A stretch of 64,000 nucleotides of DNA from assembly GCA_023362775.1 (NCBI GenBank), contig JALMGJ010000016.1, forward strand, positions 3,642,001 through 3,706,000, in the 5' to 3' direction. Both the position numbers and the translations under genes were made by a program. Below are positions 42,829-52,048 of the stretch, in pieces; positions within the stretch are counted from its first letter, which is position 1, and the number at the start of each line of letters is the position of its first letter. The notes beneath the pieces were generated by a model. That model ran no database searches, was not told where the DNA came from, and saw only the letters and a list, made by a program, of their open reading frames with translations. The DNA is from Charina bottae. Lineage: Eukaryota > Chordata > Lepidosauria > Squamata > Charinaidae.

Positions 42829-44280
42829 ATTTATTTATTTATCAAATTTATATAGCCGTCCATCTCCATATAAGACTCTGGGCAGCTCACAAACAATTAA
42901 AAAGCAGTATGAAAAACAGCAAACCAATACAAGAAGTAAAGGCAATAAAAATATAAAATCATATAAAATCATAAAACAAAATTCATAGCTGAGGTAATCA
43001 TCTCCATGCATAACAGTTAATATAGCCACTATACTAGCTTGACCATACTCCCGGGTCCTCACACCTGTTGGCAGAACCATGTTTTTAAGGCCTTACAAAA
43101 AGCCAACAGAGTTGGGGACAGTCTGATCTCTAGGGGGATGATGTTCCACAGGGTGGGAGCCACAACAGAAAAGGGTCTCTTCCTGGGCCCCTCCAGATGA
43201 CACTTCCTGGCAGATGGCCCTCCTGCTGGACCTAATGGGATGGGTAGATATGGTTGGAGAAAGGTGGTCCCTCAAATGACCCAGTCTCATGCCATGAAGG
43301 TCTTTATAGGTCAACACCAGAATCTTGAATTGCACCTGGAAGCAGACTGGCAACCAATGCAGCCCATGGAGCACATGTGTAATGTGCACTGATCAAGGGC
43401 ACACATAACTGCCCATGCAGCTGCCTTTTGCACTAGCTGAGGCCTCCAAATGCTCTTCAAGGCAGCCCTATGTAGAGTGCATTGCAGTGATCCATACAAG
43501 AGGTGACCATGGCATGAGTGACCATGAATGGGGCCTCCTGGTCCAGGAATGGGCACAATTGGTGCACAAGTAGTTGTGCAAAGGCTTCCCTGATTACAGC
43601 TGCTACCTATTCCTTGAACAGGAGCCTTGAGTCCAGAAGGACCCCCCAAATTGCACACATATTCTGCTTGGGGTACTGCAACTCCATCCAGAACAAGAGA
43701 TGGAAAGTCCCCAGGACCAAAATACCTAAAGGCACTCAGTTTTGTCTGGGTTGAGCTGAAGCCTGTTGTTCCTCATCCAAACTCCCACAGCCTCCAGAAA
43801 CCAAGACAGGACCTCCACAGCATCACTTAGTTGGCCAGGGGTGGAAATATAAAGCTGGGTATCATCAGCATACTGGTGATACTTCACCCCGTGTTGTCAG
43901 ATAACCTCACCCAGTAGCTTCATGTAGATGTTAAACAGGAGTGGAGAAAGTACCAAGCCCTGTTGCATCCCTCAAAGCAGGGGCCAAGGACAGGACCTCT
44001 CCCCCTTGATCAACACTGACTGGAACCATCCCCAAAAGAAGGAAGATAACAGCACAGTGCCACCCACTCACAGCTGCCAGAGCTGATCCAGACCAATACC
44101 ATGGTCGATGGTATTGAAAGCTGCCAAATGGTCAAGAAGAGCAAAGACAGATAGACTACCCCCATCCGCTCCCACCAGAGGTTATCCAAAAGTGTGAACA
44201 ATGCCATTTCATTCCCATACCCAGGCCTGAATCCCAACTGAAAGGGATCCAGATAGGACATGATGATGGCCAATTTAGGA
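42829..44280 (-). pseudogene. CR1/L2-type LINE: reverse transcriptase to 3' tail
   Basis: This is the longest LINE of this group here. On the minus strand from 44280 the broken frame gives DPFQLGFRPGYGNEMALFTLLDNL. Further down, 43886-43846 encodes the active-site box equivalent to YADDTQLYIS. Near 43370-43300 is LHWLPVCFQVQFKILVLTYKDLHGM. The 3' untranslated region has the ATAGCCGTCCATCTCC block, and the tail is TTTA repeats at 42829-42842. The order matches a CR1/L2 ORF2, 5'-truncated within the reverse transcriptase and disabled by many stops. Confidence 0.8.
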
Positions 44281-44944
44281 CATCTGCATTACAGTCTTAA
44301 AATTGGAAACTTCTAGTTTAGACTCACCTAGCTATGTTTGCATGAATGATACAAAATACCTTATGCCAAGTGTTTCTGTGACTGTATGATGAACAAAAGG
44401 AGGAGAATTTATGTAACTGAGTTAACATACCAATGTAAGTAGTCCACTTGCAGATTATTATAGCAAATGGATGGTGGAACAGAATCCTCATCCATGAAAA
44501 TTAAAATAAGAAGCAGGTGAGTTTTTAGCCTTTTCCACACAACCTTTCTTCTAAAAAACAGAAAACAAAACAAAAAACTACTCATGCCATTTCCAATTCA
44601 TTGTTTTCACTTGAAACTCACCCAGAATGAATTATCCATGTGATTTTTTTTACATGTTCCCAGACTGTTCACTGCTCGGTACTTAACACAGTGAGATTGT
44701 AAAGTGCTATCAGACATTCGGGGGAGTAAAAAATTTCTACAACCAGTTTCTGTTTTCCCCTTCAGAATGATTTCCTCAGTTCAAAAGTGAGCTCCAAAAG
44801 ATCCTTGGGGTTCACCCTCAGTAAAAAGTGGAAGACTTTTGAAAGCTGTTGGACAAATAGCCTCTCTCTGTTTATCCATAAACAGTGTTAACACTGTTGA
44901 AAAGGAGTGGAAGGCTGACAACAGTTGAAAGATAAATGCTAACT
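44281..44944. other. unannotated stretch
   Basis: No gene or named repeat. Confidence 0.4.
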
Positions 44945-44955
44945 AACCTCTTCTC

Positions 44956-45030
44956 TAAGTATAAGTATAAGTATAAGTATAAGTATAAGTATAAGTATAA
45001 GTATAAGTATAAGTATAAGTATAAGTATAG
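44956..45030 (+). repeat. (TAAGTA)n hexamer array
   Basis: About 12 perfect hexamer units without interruptions, at the 5' end of the Bov-B insertion. Confidence 0.95.
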
Positions 45031-45038
45031 TTAAAGCT

Positions 45039-45470
45039 ATGGTTTTTCCAGTAGTAATGTATGGCTGTGAGAGTTGGACCATAAGGAAGGCTGAGCGCCG
45101 AAGAATTGATGCTTTTGAACTGTGGTGCTGGAGAAGACTCTTGAGAGTCCCTTGGACTGCAAGGAGGTCAAACCAGTCAATCCTAAAGGAAATCAACCCT
45201 GACTGCTCATTGGAAGGACAGATGCTGAAGCTGAAGTTCAAATACTTTGGCCACCTAATGCGAAGAGAAGACTCACTGGAAAATACCCTGATGCTGGGAA
45301 AAACTGAAGGCAAAAGGAGAAGGGGACGGCAGAGGATGAGATGGTTAGATAGCATCACTGATGTAATGAACATGAATTTGAGTAAACTCCGAGAGACAGT
45401 GGAGGACAGGAAGGCCTGGTGTGCTATGGTCCATGAGGTCACGAAGAGTCGGACACGACTAAACGAATGA
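45039..45470 (+). pseudogene. Bov-B ORF2 C-terminal 143 codons
   Basis: The frame is open from MVFPVVMYGCESWTIRKAERR through FELWCWRRLLRVPWTARR and GHLMRREDS to the natural C-terminus TKSRTRLNE. It is about 95 percent similar by eye to the corresponding end of copy 1. It lacks the reverse-transcriptase catalytic core, so it has no activity of its own. Confidence 0.88.
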
Positions 45471-45484
45471 ACAAACCTCTTCTC

Positions 45485-45949
45485 AAAATGACATTTTTAA
45501 ATACATTTTTTTTTAAAAAAAGGCTTTTCAGTTTCAATAGGTATCACTGTCTTGCAAGAATTTGCTTTAACATAAATACAGTACCTCCAAAATAAGCAAA
45601 GATGGTATCATATAACTTCAGTTGTGCTATGACAGTTCTTTGCTATCCATATGGAAGTTGAGCAGCTAAGAGCACATAAAGTAAATCTTACCTTATTTCT
45701 TCTTTTTCTGTTTGCTTCTAGTTGATTTTAAACTTTAAAGTGGATGGGTGGATAGTAACTGAATTCTGTCAGAATCTACCGGCTTCTTGGGATTGGCCTC
45801 ATGTTCTCTCTTCTGTTCTGTCCATGCAGGAAAGAGGCAGAGCCTTTTCAATGGGTAGTGTCCTGAATGTGGAAATCCCTTCCAAATGAAATTAACTAGG
45901 GAATTCCATTCCATTCCTTTGACAGATTTTTCCCCCTTTAGGTTAGTTT

Positions 45950-45950
<1 letters not shown>
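45485..45950. other. unannotated stretch
   Basis: No gene or named repeat. Confidence 0.4.

Positions 45951-45990
<40 letters not shown>
45951..45990 (+). repeat. (GT)n microsatellite
   Basis: About 20 GT units at the 3' border of the L1 remnant. Confidence 0.95.
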
Positions 45991-45992
<2 letters not shown>

Positions 45993-46149
45993 ATTTTTAT
46001 TGAATATTTTTTTTACAAAGTTAAAAGCTACAGAAAAATAAAAAAGAATATAGAATTAATCAGTAAATCCAGAGATCACTGATTCATTTTTATCCATTTT
46101 CAGCAAAAAGTCCATAAAGGGTTTCCAGACTTTTATAAAAGTAGGTATT

Positions 46150-46506
46150 TGTGATGATCTCAACAACAATGTCCCAATAACCACTTCTCCATGCAATTCA
46201 TTGAAATGCAGATAAAGCTTTATTTAGGATACATGTTCATTGAAGCATTCCTAAAGACTTGAATACTGATTCCCGCCAAACTATGCTCTCTTAACCCTTC
46301 CCTTTGCGCGCCAATTCACCAGCGATGATCTCATGGAGCAAACGGTCCCATCTCCTCTCCGTTGCAGGTGCGTGACCTTGGCCGAGCTGTCTCTAGCTTC
46401 CAGCAGCAGACATAACACTCAACTGTCATTCCCCCTCCCAACTACTATACAAGCACTAAGCTATTATAAATTCTAATGGCAGGATTCATAGACATGAACC
46501 CTGACA
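46150..46506 (-). repeat. chromovirus 3' LTR
   Basis: It is identical in length (357 bp) to the 5' LTR and differs from it at a single position. It carries the polyadenylation signal at plus-strand 46219-46224. Confidence 0.95.
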
Positions 46507-46520
46507 TGCCGACCCTCCAA
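46507..46520 (-). promoter_or_regulatory. putative polypurine tract of the chromovirus
   Basis: The minus strand just before the 3' LTR reads TTTTGGAGGGTCGGCA. The GGAGGG part is the only purine-rich run adjoining the LTR and is the likely plus-strand primer site. Confidence 0.45.
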
Positions 46521-46665
46521 AAGAAAGAATAGTATGCCAAGAACAAGAAAGGTTAAGAAATACAAGTATACATAAAGGCACATGGACAAATTCCAGAATC
46601 CTTCAGGCTGCAAGACAATGGGAGGCACTGAGATCTGAAAAACAGAAATAAGAATAATTGTGCAG

Positions 46666-49600
46666 TTAACCAGGTTTAGAAGGGAATTGATCATGGAATT
46701 TCTTCAATAACCTTGGCGCTGAAACATGAATCTTATCAACCCACTCCTCAAACCCCACAGGCAAATGTTTCCATTGCACCAAATACTGTAATTTTCCTCG
46801 GTGCAATCTGGAGTCCAAAATGTTCACAATTTCAAAATGTTCGTTATCTCCCACCATGATAGGTGGAGGCGCTACTGGATCTGGATGCCATTGATCAGCC
46901 GGTTTAACTGGTTTCAATAAGCTGATGTGGAAGACAGGATGTACTCTACGAAGGTTCTTTGGCAAGTCCAATTGAGCGGCTACTGGGTTGATCACTTTCA
47001 CAATGGGAAATGGCCCAATAAATTTAGGCCCCAGTTTCTTGCATGGCTGAGTTGATTTCAAATGTTTTGTAGACAGGTAGACCTTTTCTCCCACCACTAA
47101 AGGCCATTCTGGAGCCCGTTTACGATCAGCAAAAGTTTTGTATGAATTTTTTGCCTCTTGTAATATACTCAACATTATCGGCCAATTTGATCGTATTTTT
47201 GTAATCCATTCATCTGCTAGTACAGGATCAGTTTGTTGAAGCATGGCAGGGTCAGGTAGTTCAGGAATAGGTACAAAATCCTGACCAGTAGCCACTTTAA
47301 ATGGTGAAAATCCAGTGCTCTGATGAACAGCATTATTATATGCTACCTCAGCAAAGGGTAACAACTCCACCCAATTATCTTGCTGATGACTAATGTAACA
47401 CCGTAAATACTGTTCCAACACGGAGTTAAGCCGTTCACAAGCTCCGTTACCCTCCGGATGATGCCCAGAGGTAAGACCCTGTTCAGTTCCAATCAATTTT
47501 AGAAATGATTTCCAAAATTTGGCGGTAAACTGACTTCCGCGATCGCTGATAATCCACAAGGGGGCGCCGTGCGCTCGGTAAATGTGCAAGATGAATAATT
47601 TTGCCAGTTGACCAGCAGATGGCAGTCCTTTACAAGGGATGAAATGAGCTTGTTTAGAAAATAAGTCAGTTACTACCCATATGACGGTCTTGCCTTTACT
47701 CTCTGGTAAGTCTACAATGAAATCCATTGAAATTTGTTTCCATGGGCTTGTTGGCTCAGCCACTGTTTGCAATAGTCCCACCGGTTTCCCGGGTGCTTTT
47801 TTCATGGATGCACAAACATGACATGACAAAACATATTGTTTAACATCTTTCCTCAAAGTTGGCCACCAAAATTGCCTTCTGACTAAATGTAAAGTTTTTA
47901 CAAATCCGAAATGTCCGGCAATTTTGCTATCATGACAACGTTGTAAAATAGCCTTTCTCACAGTCTCTGGAACATATAATCTGTCTACATTCCACCACAC
48001 CCCATTCGCCTCAGTTAATGTTTGCTTGTGCTCTTTCCACCAATCATCAGCCTCTATAGCAGTTTTAAGTTCTTTCTCTAGAGAGGGTTCACATAGAGGT
48101 TTCGGTGGTTTGGCCTTGCTTCTAGTGATAGCCACCTTCCCTTGCAATTGTACAGGTATGGGTGCTGCATCACTGTCAGAACCAGGTTCCTCCTGGTTGG
48201 ATAATCCCAATTGTTGGGGAGACATTACTGTGGATACCATCAGTTCTGGTTGAGTGTCATGTTGTGGCAGCCTAGATAAAGCATCTGCTAAAAAGTTTTT
48301 TCCAGCTGGCAAATACTTTAATGTGAAATTAAACCTACTGAAAAATTCAGCCCAACGGATTTGTTTAGGATTTAATTTCCGAGGCGTTTTAAGTGCTTCC
48401 AAGTTCTTATGGTCAGTGAAGACTTCAAAGGGATGAGGCGAACCCTCCAGCAGGTGTCGCCATGTAGCTAGAGCATGTCGCACTGCAAAAGCTTCTTTTT
48501 CCCAAACCAACCAACGTTGTTCAGCCTCAGTAAATTTACGAGAAATATATGCACAAGGTCTTAACTGATCATTATTGTCTTTTTGCAATAATACGTATCC
48601 AAGCGCAGAATTGGACACGTCTGTCTGGATCACAAAGGGACGTTCTGGATCAGGATGTTTTAAAACGGGTTCTGCAGTGAACAACTGCTTCAGTTGTTCA
48701 AAAGCCGTTTGGCACGCCGGCGTCCATTTTAATTTTGGTTGAGGTTTATTTGCTAATACGCCATCAGCCGATTTCTTGGTTTTTAACATATCGGTTAATG
48801 GTAACGCAATCTTGGCGAACCCGGGAATGAACTGGCGATAGAAATTTGCGAACCCGAGAAAAGATTGTAATTGCTTTTTTGTTCTGGGGGTTTCCCACAC
48901 CAATACATCTTTAACTTTGGCGGGATCCATTTCAATGCCCTGATGGGATATTCTGTAGCCTAGAAAATCCAGTTTTTCTTTGTGAAATTCACATTTAGAC
49001 AACTTAACATACAGTTTGTTTTCTAAAAGCTTTCTGAGCACTGCTTTTACTAGTTTTACATGTTGTTCCATGGTCTCTGTGTATATTAAGATGTCATCCA
49101 GATATACCAATACCCCCTGGTACAGAAATTCATGCAGAACCTCATTAATTAAGCTCATGAAGACTCCAGGCCCGCCCCTTAATCCGAACGGCATGACTTT
49201 ATATTGAAAACAACCTAATTGGCAATTAAAAGCGGTCTTCCACTCATCCCCTTCTTTTATGCGTACTCTAAAATACGCTTCTCTCAAATCCAGCTTAGTG
49301 AATATTTTCCCTTTGGTCAGTTGAGCCAGCATATCTTTCATCAACGGGAGCGGATATTGGTTAGAAATACAAATAGCATTCAACCCCCTGTAGTCCGTAC
49401 AAAGCCGTAAGGAGCCATCTTTCTTTTTCCGGAATAAAACCGGAGCAGCCGTGGGTGAGGTGGATGGCTCAATAAACCCCCGCTTGAGGTTCTTATCTAT
49501 AAAATTCCTCAGCTCTTGTAGTTCCTTATGAGTCATTGAATACAACTTGGGTTTAGGCAACACTGCCCCAGGCTCCAATTGTAAAGAACAGTCTGTTTTC

Positions 49601-50184
49601 CGATGAGGGGGCATCTGGTCTGATTCCGTTTCTAAAAAAATCTCCCCCTCCTCCTCATATACTGACGGTGCCACCGCTGCTTGAGCTAGCTCCCGCACCA
49701 CACAGAGTCCTGCAGTTTCCCGCTCAACTCCCAAATATGAGCCATCTGCAAATTCCATTTCTCCAGAAACCCAGTCAATCTGAGGGTTACGCTCCCTCAA
49801 CCATTTGAGCCCCAATACTATGGGCTGATTGGAAATGGGAGCCACAATAAACCTAATAGTCTCTTGATGAGTCCCAATAGTCATTTTTAGGGCTTCTGTA
49901 TAGTATTCCACTGGACCCCCTTTCATATCTGACCCATCCAGCTGACAAAATATGATGGGAACTTTTAACTTATGCAACTTAAGTCTCAGTCCTGTAACAA
50001 TGGCAGGATGCATCAAACATCTTGAGCACCCCGAGTCCAGCATTGCCATCAAATTGTTCTGATCCCTCCCATCCAAAGTTTCAAGCTTTATCTTAACCTG
50101 CATGGTAGGACAATCTCCACTCACCAGCGGATCGGAGCGCCGATCTGCAAATGCCTGGCCCGCGGCGCACTTCAAGCCAGACAT
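46666..50184 (-). CDS. pol: chromovirus Pol polyprotein (protease, RT, RNase H, integrase, chromodomain)
   Basis: The 1172-residue frame is uninterrupted. The aspartic protease motif DSG is at 50-52. The reverse transcriptase spans about 205-430, with the YLDD active site at 361-364. RNase H has TDVSNSALG at 521 and TDHKNLEAL at 590. The integrase zinc domain has H751, H758, C788 and C791, and its catalytic triad is D821, D881 and E917 with DX35E spacing. A GPY/F-type module (GPKFIGPFPI) is near 1052-1061, and a chromodomain spans about 1115-1165 (FEIVNILDSR, LQYLVQWKHLP, FEEWV). The chromodomain is thought to steer integration to marked chromatin. All catalytic residues are in place. The annotated start at 50184 is the ATG overlapping the gag stop. 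Confidence 0.95.
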   Translation of the reverse strand: MSGLKCAAGQAFADRRSDPLVSGDCPTMQVKIKLETLDGRDQNNLMAMLDSGCSRCLMHPAIVTGLRLKLHKLKVPIIFCQLDGSDMKGGPVEYYTEALKMTIGTHQETIRFIVAPISNQPIVLGLKWLRERNPQIDWVSGEMEFADGSYLGVERETAGLCVVRELAQAAVAPSVYEEEGEIFLETESDQMPPHRKTDCSLQLEPGAVLPKPKLYSMTHKELQELRNFIDKNLKRGFIEPSTSPTAAPVLFRKKKDGSLRLCTDYRGLNAICISNQYPLPLMKDMLAQLTKGKIFTKLDLREAYFRVRIKEGDEWKTAFNCQLGCFQYKVMPFGLRGGPGVFMSLINEVLHEFLYQGVLVYLDDILIYTETMEQHVKLVKAVLRKLLENKLYVKLSKCEFHKEKLDFLGYRISHQGIEMDPAKVKDVLVWETPRTKKQLQSFLGFANFYRQFIPGFAKIALPLTDMLKTKKSADGVLANKPQPKLKWTPACQTAFEQLKQLFTAEPVLKHPDPERPFVIQTDVSNSALGYVLLQKDNNDQLRPCAYISRKFTEAEQRWLVWEKEAFAVRHALATWRHLLEGSPHPFEVFTDHKNLEALKTPRKLNPKQIRWAEFFSRFNFTLKYLPAGKNFLADALSRLPQHDTQPELMVSTVMSPQQLGLSNQEEPGSDSDAAPIPVQLQGKVAITRSKAKPPKPLCEPSLEKELKTAIEADDWWKEHKQTLTEANGVWWNVDRLYVPETVRKAILQRCHDSKIAGHFGFVKTLHLVRRQFWWPTLRKDVKQYVLSCHVCASMKKAPGKPVGLLQTVAEPTSPWKQISMDFIVDLPESKGKTVIWVVTDLFSKQAHFIPCKGLPSAGQLAKLFILHIYRAHGAPLWIISDRGSQFTAKFWKSFLKLIGTEQGLTSGHHPEGNGACERLNSVLEQYLRCYISHQQDNWVELLPFAEVAYNNAVHQSTGFSPFKVATGQDFVPIPELPDPAMLQQTDPVLADEWITKIRSNWPIMLSILQEAKNSYKTFADRKRAPEWPLVVGEKVYLSTKHLKSTQPCKKLGPKFIGPFPIVKVINPVAAQLDLPKNLRRVHPVFHISLLKPVKPADQWHPDPVAPPPIMVGDNEHFEIVNILDSRLHRGKLQYLVQWKHLPVGFEEWVDKIHVSAPRLLKKFHDQFPSKPG

Positions 50185-51587
50185 CGCTCGTTTTCCGCCG
50201 GCTGCAGGAACTCTTCGTCAGAGGAGTCGTTCTCTCCCCCAACCAAATCCCGAGTCTTACTGTTCTCCAGAGCATGAGCTGTTCCCTTGCGTGGTGGTAG
50301 CTTAGATGGTTTGGAAGGCTGGCTGTCTGGCTTTGCTTTTACTGTAGAGGGGTTCTGAGGGCAGTTACCAATGCGATGCCCCTCTTTGCCACATTTGAAA
50401 CACAAGCCTCTCTTTGCTCTACATTCCTTTTCCTCTTCCCAAGCATTGGCTCTAGCTAGCTTCTTCGCCGGGGGCTGTCCCAAAGGGCTTTTCCCCGAGC
50501 TATGTAGCTTCCTGTACGATCTCAGTCTTAATTGGGTGCTCTCAGCCTTGCCGGCTAATTGAATCCATTCTTCTAGGGTGTCAGGGTCACCCCGTCCTGC
50601 TGCCATCTCTAAAATCTCTGGTTTCAGCCCCATCTGGAAGTATTCCACCTGAAAAGCCTCAGGACAAGATGGGACCATTCCTATGAGCTTTTTAAACTCC
50701 ATTGCATATTCGGCAACAGATCGGTTTCCCTGGCGTAGCTGCTGCAGCTGCACTTTAGCTGACATTTTAGAGAGGGTTTCTTCAAACCGGCATCGTAAAG
50801 CTAGCATAAAGCCATTAAAAGTCCATAAATATGGAGGGTTAGAGTCATGCAATGCCACCAGCCATAAAGCAGCCTCTCCCTCTAAGAAACTTGAGACGTA
50901 CCTTACTTTGGCTTCTTCCGTTAAGAAAGACTCTTCAAACTCCTCCATAAAACCCCTTACATGGGTCATAAAGCAAGCCAATTTCGCTGGGTCCCCATCA
51001 AATCTTGTTTTCAGTTTGTTCAACGCGAACACCCTAGGTTGGCCCCTTTGTAATTTACTCACGGCCGGTTGAGGCACCTCCATTTCGGATCCAGAGGATT
51101 CCTCCTCCTCCTCTCCACTAGACGTGCCGCTCTCTGCTGCCGTGGTCATCAATTTAGGTGGTAAATCCGCCCCTGGAATACCTTCCTGCTTTGGAATTAA
51201 AGCCAGCTGCTGCACGGATTGAATAAGGGTTTGTAGTTGGTGACTAATAGTCTCCATTTCAAAATCAATACGTGCAGTCTTCGCTTCCAGTGAAGCCATC
51301 CTCTGTGACTGGGTCACTCTGGGTTTAGCCGTGCGTTTTCCCTTCCCAGCCCAGAGGCCGCCTCCAATTCCCACGGACCATTCCGCTCCCACTCGAGGGG
51401 TGCGTGCCATGGCTAGTTCGGTAGTCTCTACGCCACTTCGTCGAGACACCTTCTTAGAGGCTTTTTTCTTAGCTGCTTCGGGTTCAGCAGCCGCACTCTT
51501 CCCGTCCTTGGAATTCGCTTCCCAACCTGAAGAGGGGCCTGGTTGCTCCCCTTCCTCCGTCTGGAAACATTCCATAGATTCTTCCAT
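50172..51587 (-). CDS. gag: chromovirus Gag
   Basis: The 471-residue frame begins about 105 bp inside the 5' LTR and is uninterrupted. The N-terminal third is charged and low-complexity, with a probable coiled coil at residues 95-130. A retrotransposon Gag capsid-like region covers about 185-350 (LNKLKTRFDGDPAKL, ALWLVALHDSN, SVAEYAMEFKKL). A single CCHC zinc knuckle, CFKCGKEGHRIGNC, is at 396-409. Gag assembles the intracellular particle, and the knuckle binds the genomic RNA. The stop codon overlaps the pol start by 13 bases, with the ATG of pol inside gag. The two frames therefore allow either a -1 frameshift or reinitiation. Confidence 0.92.
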   Translation of the reverse strand: MEESMECFQTEEGEQPGPSSGWEANSKDGKSAAAEPEAAKKKASKKVSRRSGVETTELAMARTPRVGAEWSVGIGGGLWAGKGKRTAKPRVTQSQRMASLEAKTARIDFEMETISHQLQTLIQSVQQLALIPKQEGIPGADLPPKLMTTAAESGTSSGEEEEESSGSEMEVPQPAVSKLQRGQPRVFALNKLKTRFDGDPAKLACFMTHVRGFMEEFEESFLTEEAKVRYVSSFLEGEAALWLVALHDSNPPYLWTFNGFMLALRCRFEETLSKMSAKVQLQQLRQGNRSVAEYAMEFKKLIGMVPSCPEAFQVEYFQMGLKPEILEMAAGRGDPDTLEEWIQLAGKAESTQLRLRSYRKLHSSGKSPLGQPPAKKLARANAWEEEKECRAKRGLCFKCGKEGHRIGNCPQNPSTVKAKPDSQPSKPSKLPPRKGTAHALENSKTRDLVGGENDSSDEEFLQPAENERCLA

Positions 51588-51678
51588 GCTGAAGTTGCTT
51601 GGACAAGCCGATTCTCACTCAGGAGGCACTAAATGGAGTTATCACTTGTAACCTCAGGATAAACCGACTGGATTGTAG

Positions 51679-51690
51679 ATTCAAGTCTTT
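51679..51690 (-). promoter_or_regulatory. primer-binding site, probably self-primed
   Basis: One base inside the 5' LTR, the minus strand reads AAAGACTTGAAT. Its exact complement, ATTCAAGTCTTT, occurs on the minus strand of the LTR itself at 51806-51795 (and 46264-46253). In Tf1/sushi-type elements the first nucleotides of the transcript fold back on such a site and prime reverse transcription. I see no match to a tRNA 3' end. Confidence 0.6.
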
Positions 51691-51691
51691 C

Positions 51692-52048
51692 TGTGATGAT
51701 CTCAACAACAATGTCCCAATAACCACTTCTCCATGCAATTCATTGAAATGCAGATAAAGCTTTATTTAGGATACATGTTCATTGAAGCACTCCTAAAGAC
51801 TTGAATACTGATTCCCGCCAAACTATGCTCTCTTAACCCTTCCCTTTGCGCGCCAATTCACCAGCGATGATCTCATGGAGCAAACGGTCCCATCTCCTCT
51901 CCGTTGCAGGTGCGTGACCTTGGCCGAGCTGTCTCTAGCTTCCAGCAGCAGACATAACACTCAACTGTCATTCCCCCTCCCAACTACTATACAAGCACTA
52001 AGCTATTATAAATTCTAATGGCAGGATTCATAGACATGAACCCTGACA
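51692..52048 (-). promoter_or_regulatory. chromovirus 5' LTR
   Basis: Read on the minus strand it begins TGTCAGGGTTC and ends GAGATCATCACA. An AATAAA signal is at plus-strand 51761-51766. A TATA-like TATAAT lies at 52010-52005, but the likelier start is an initiator-like TCAGT at about 51811-51807. That start would put the self-priming sequence at the transcript 5' end and give a short R region before the polyadenylation signal. The start site is an inference. Confidence 0.85.

Larger units (their letters stand above)
44956..45473 (+). mobile_element. Bov-B LINE 3' end, copy 3, with hexamer array at its 5' junction
   Basis: The 11-bp duplication AACCTCTTCTC lies at 44945-44955 and 45474-45484. 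Between the repeats is a (TAAGTA)n array (44956-45030), then Bov-B sequence from GTATAGTTAAAGC to the 3' end GACTAAACGAATGAAC. The array lies inside the duplication, so it belongs to the insertion. Copy 1 has CCGTATAGTTAAAG at the equivalent place, so the array may have grown from a GTATAG seed at the truncation point. Confidence 0.88.
46150..52048 (-). mobile_element. complete Ty3/gypsy chromovirus
   Basis: The element is 5899 bp with two 357-bp LTRs (46150-46506 and 51692-52048) differing at one base (46248 T against 51790 C). The LTRs have TG...CA borders and a perfect 5-bp duplication, GTATT, at 46145-46149 and 52049-52053. Between them lie an open gag and an open pol in overlapping frames, with pol in the -1 frame relative to gag. 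The C-terminal chromodomain of pol places it among chromoviruses, of which the vertebrate sushi-like group is the closest known type. Near-identical LTRs and open frames indicate very recent insertion. Whether it still moves is not shown by sequence alone. Confidence 0.95.

Noticed and set aside
45951..46149. Idea that the (GT)n and AT-rich block were part of the chromovirus
   Set aside because: The 5-bp duplication GTATT and TG...CA borders place the element start at 46150. The block matches an L1 3' end that resumes at 52054.
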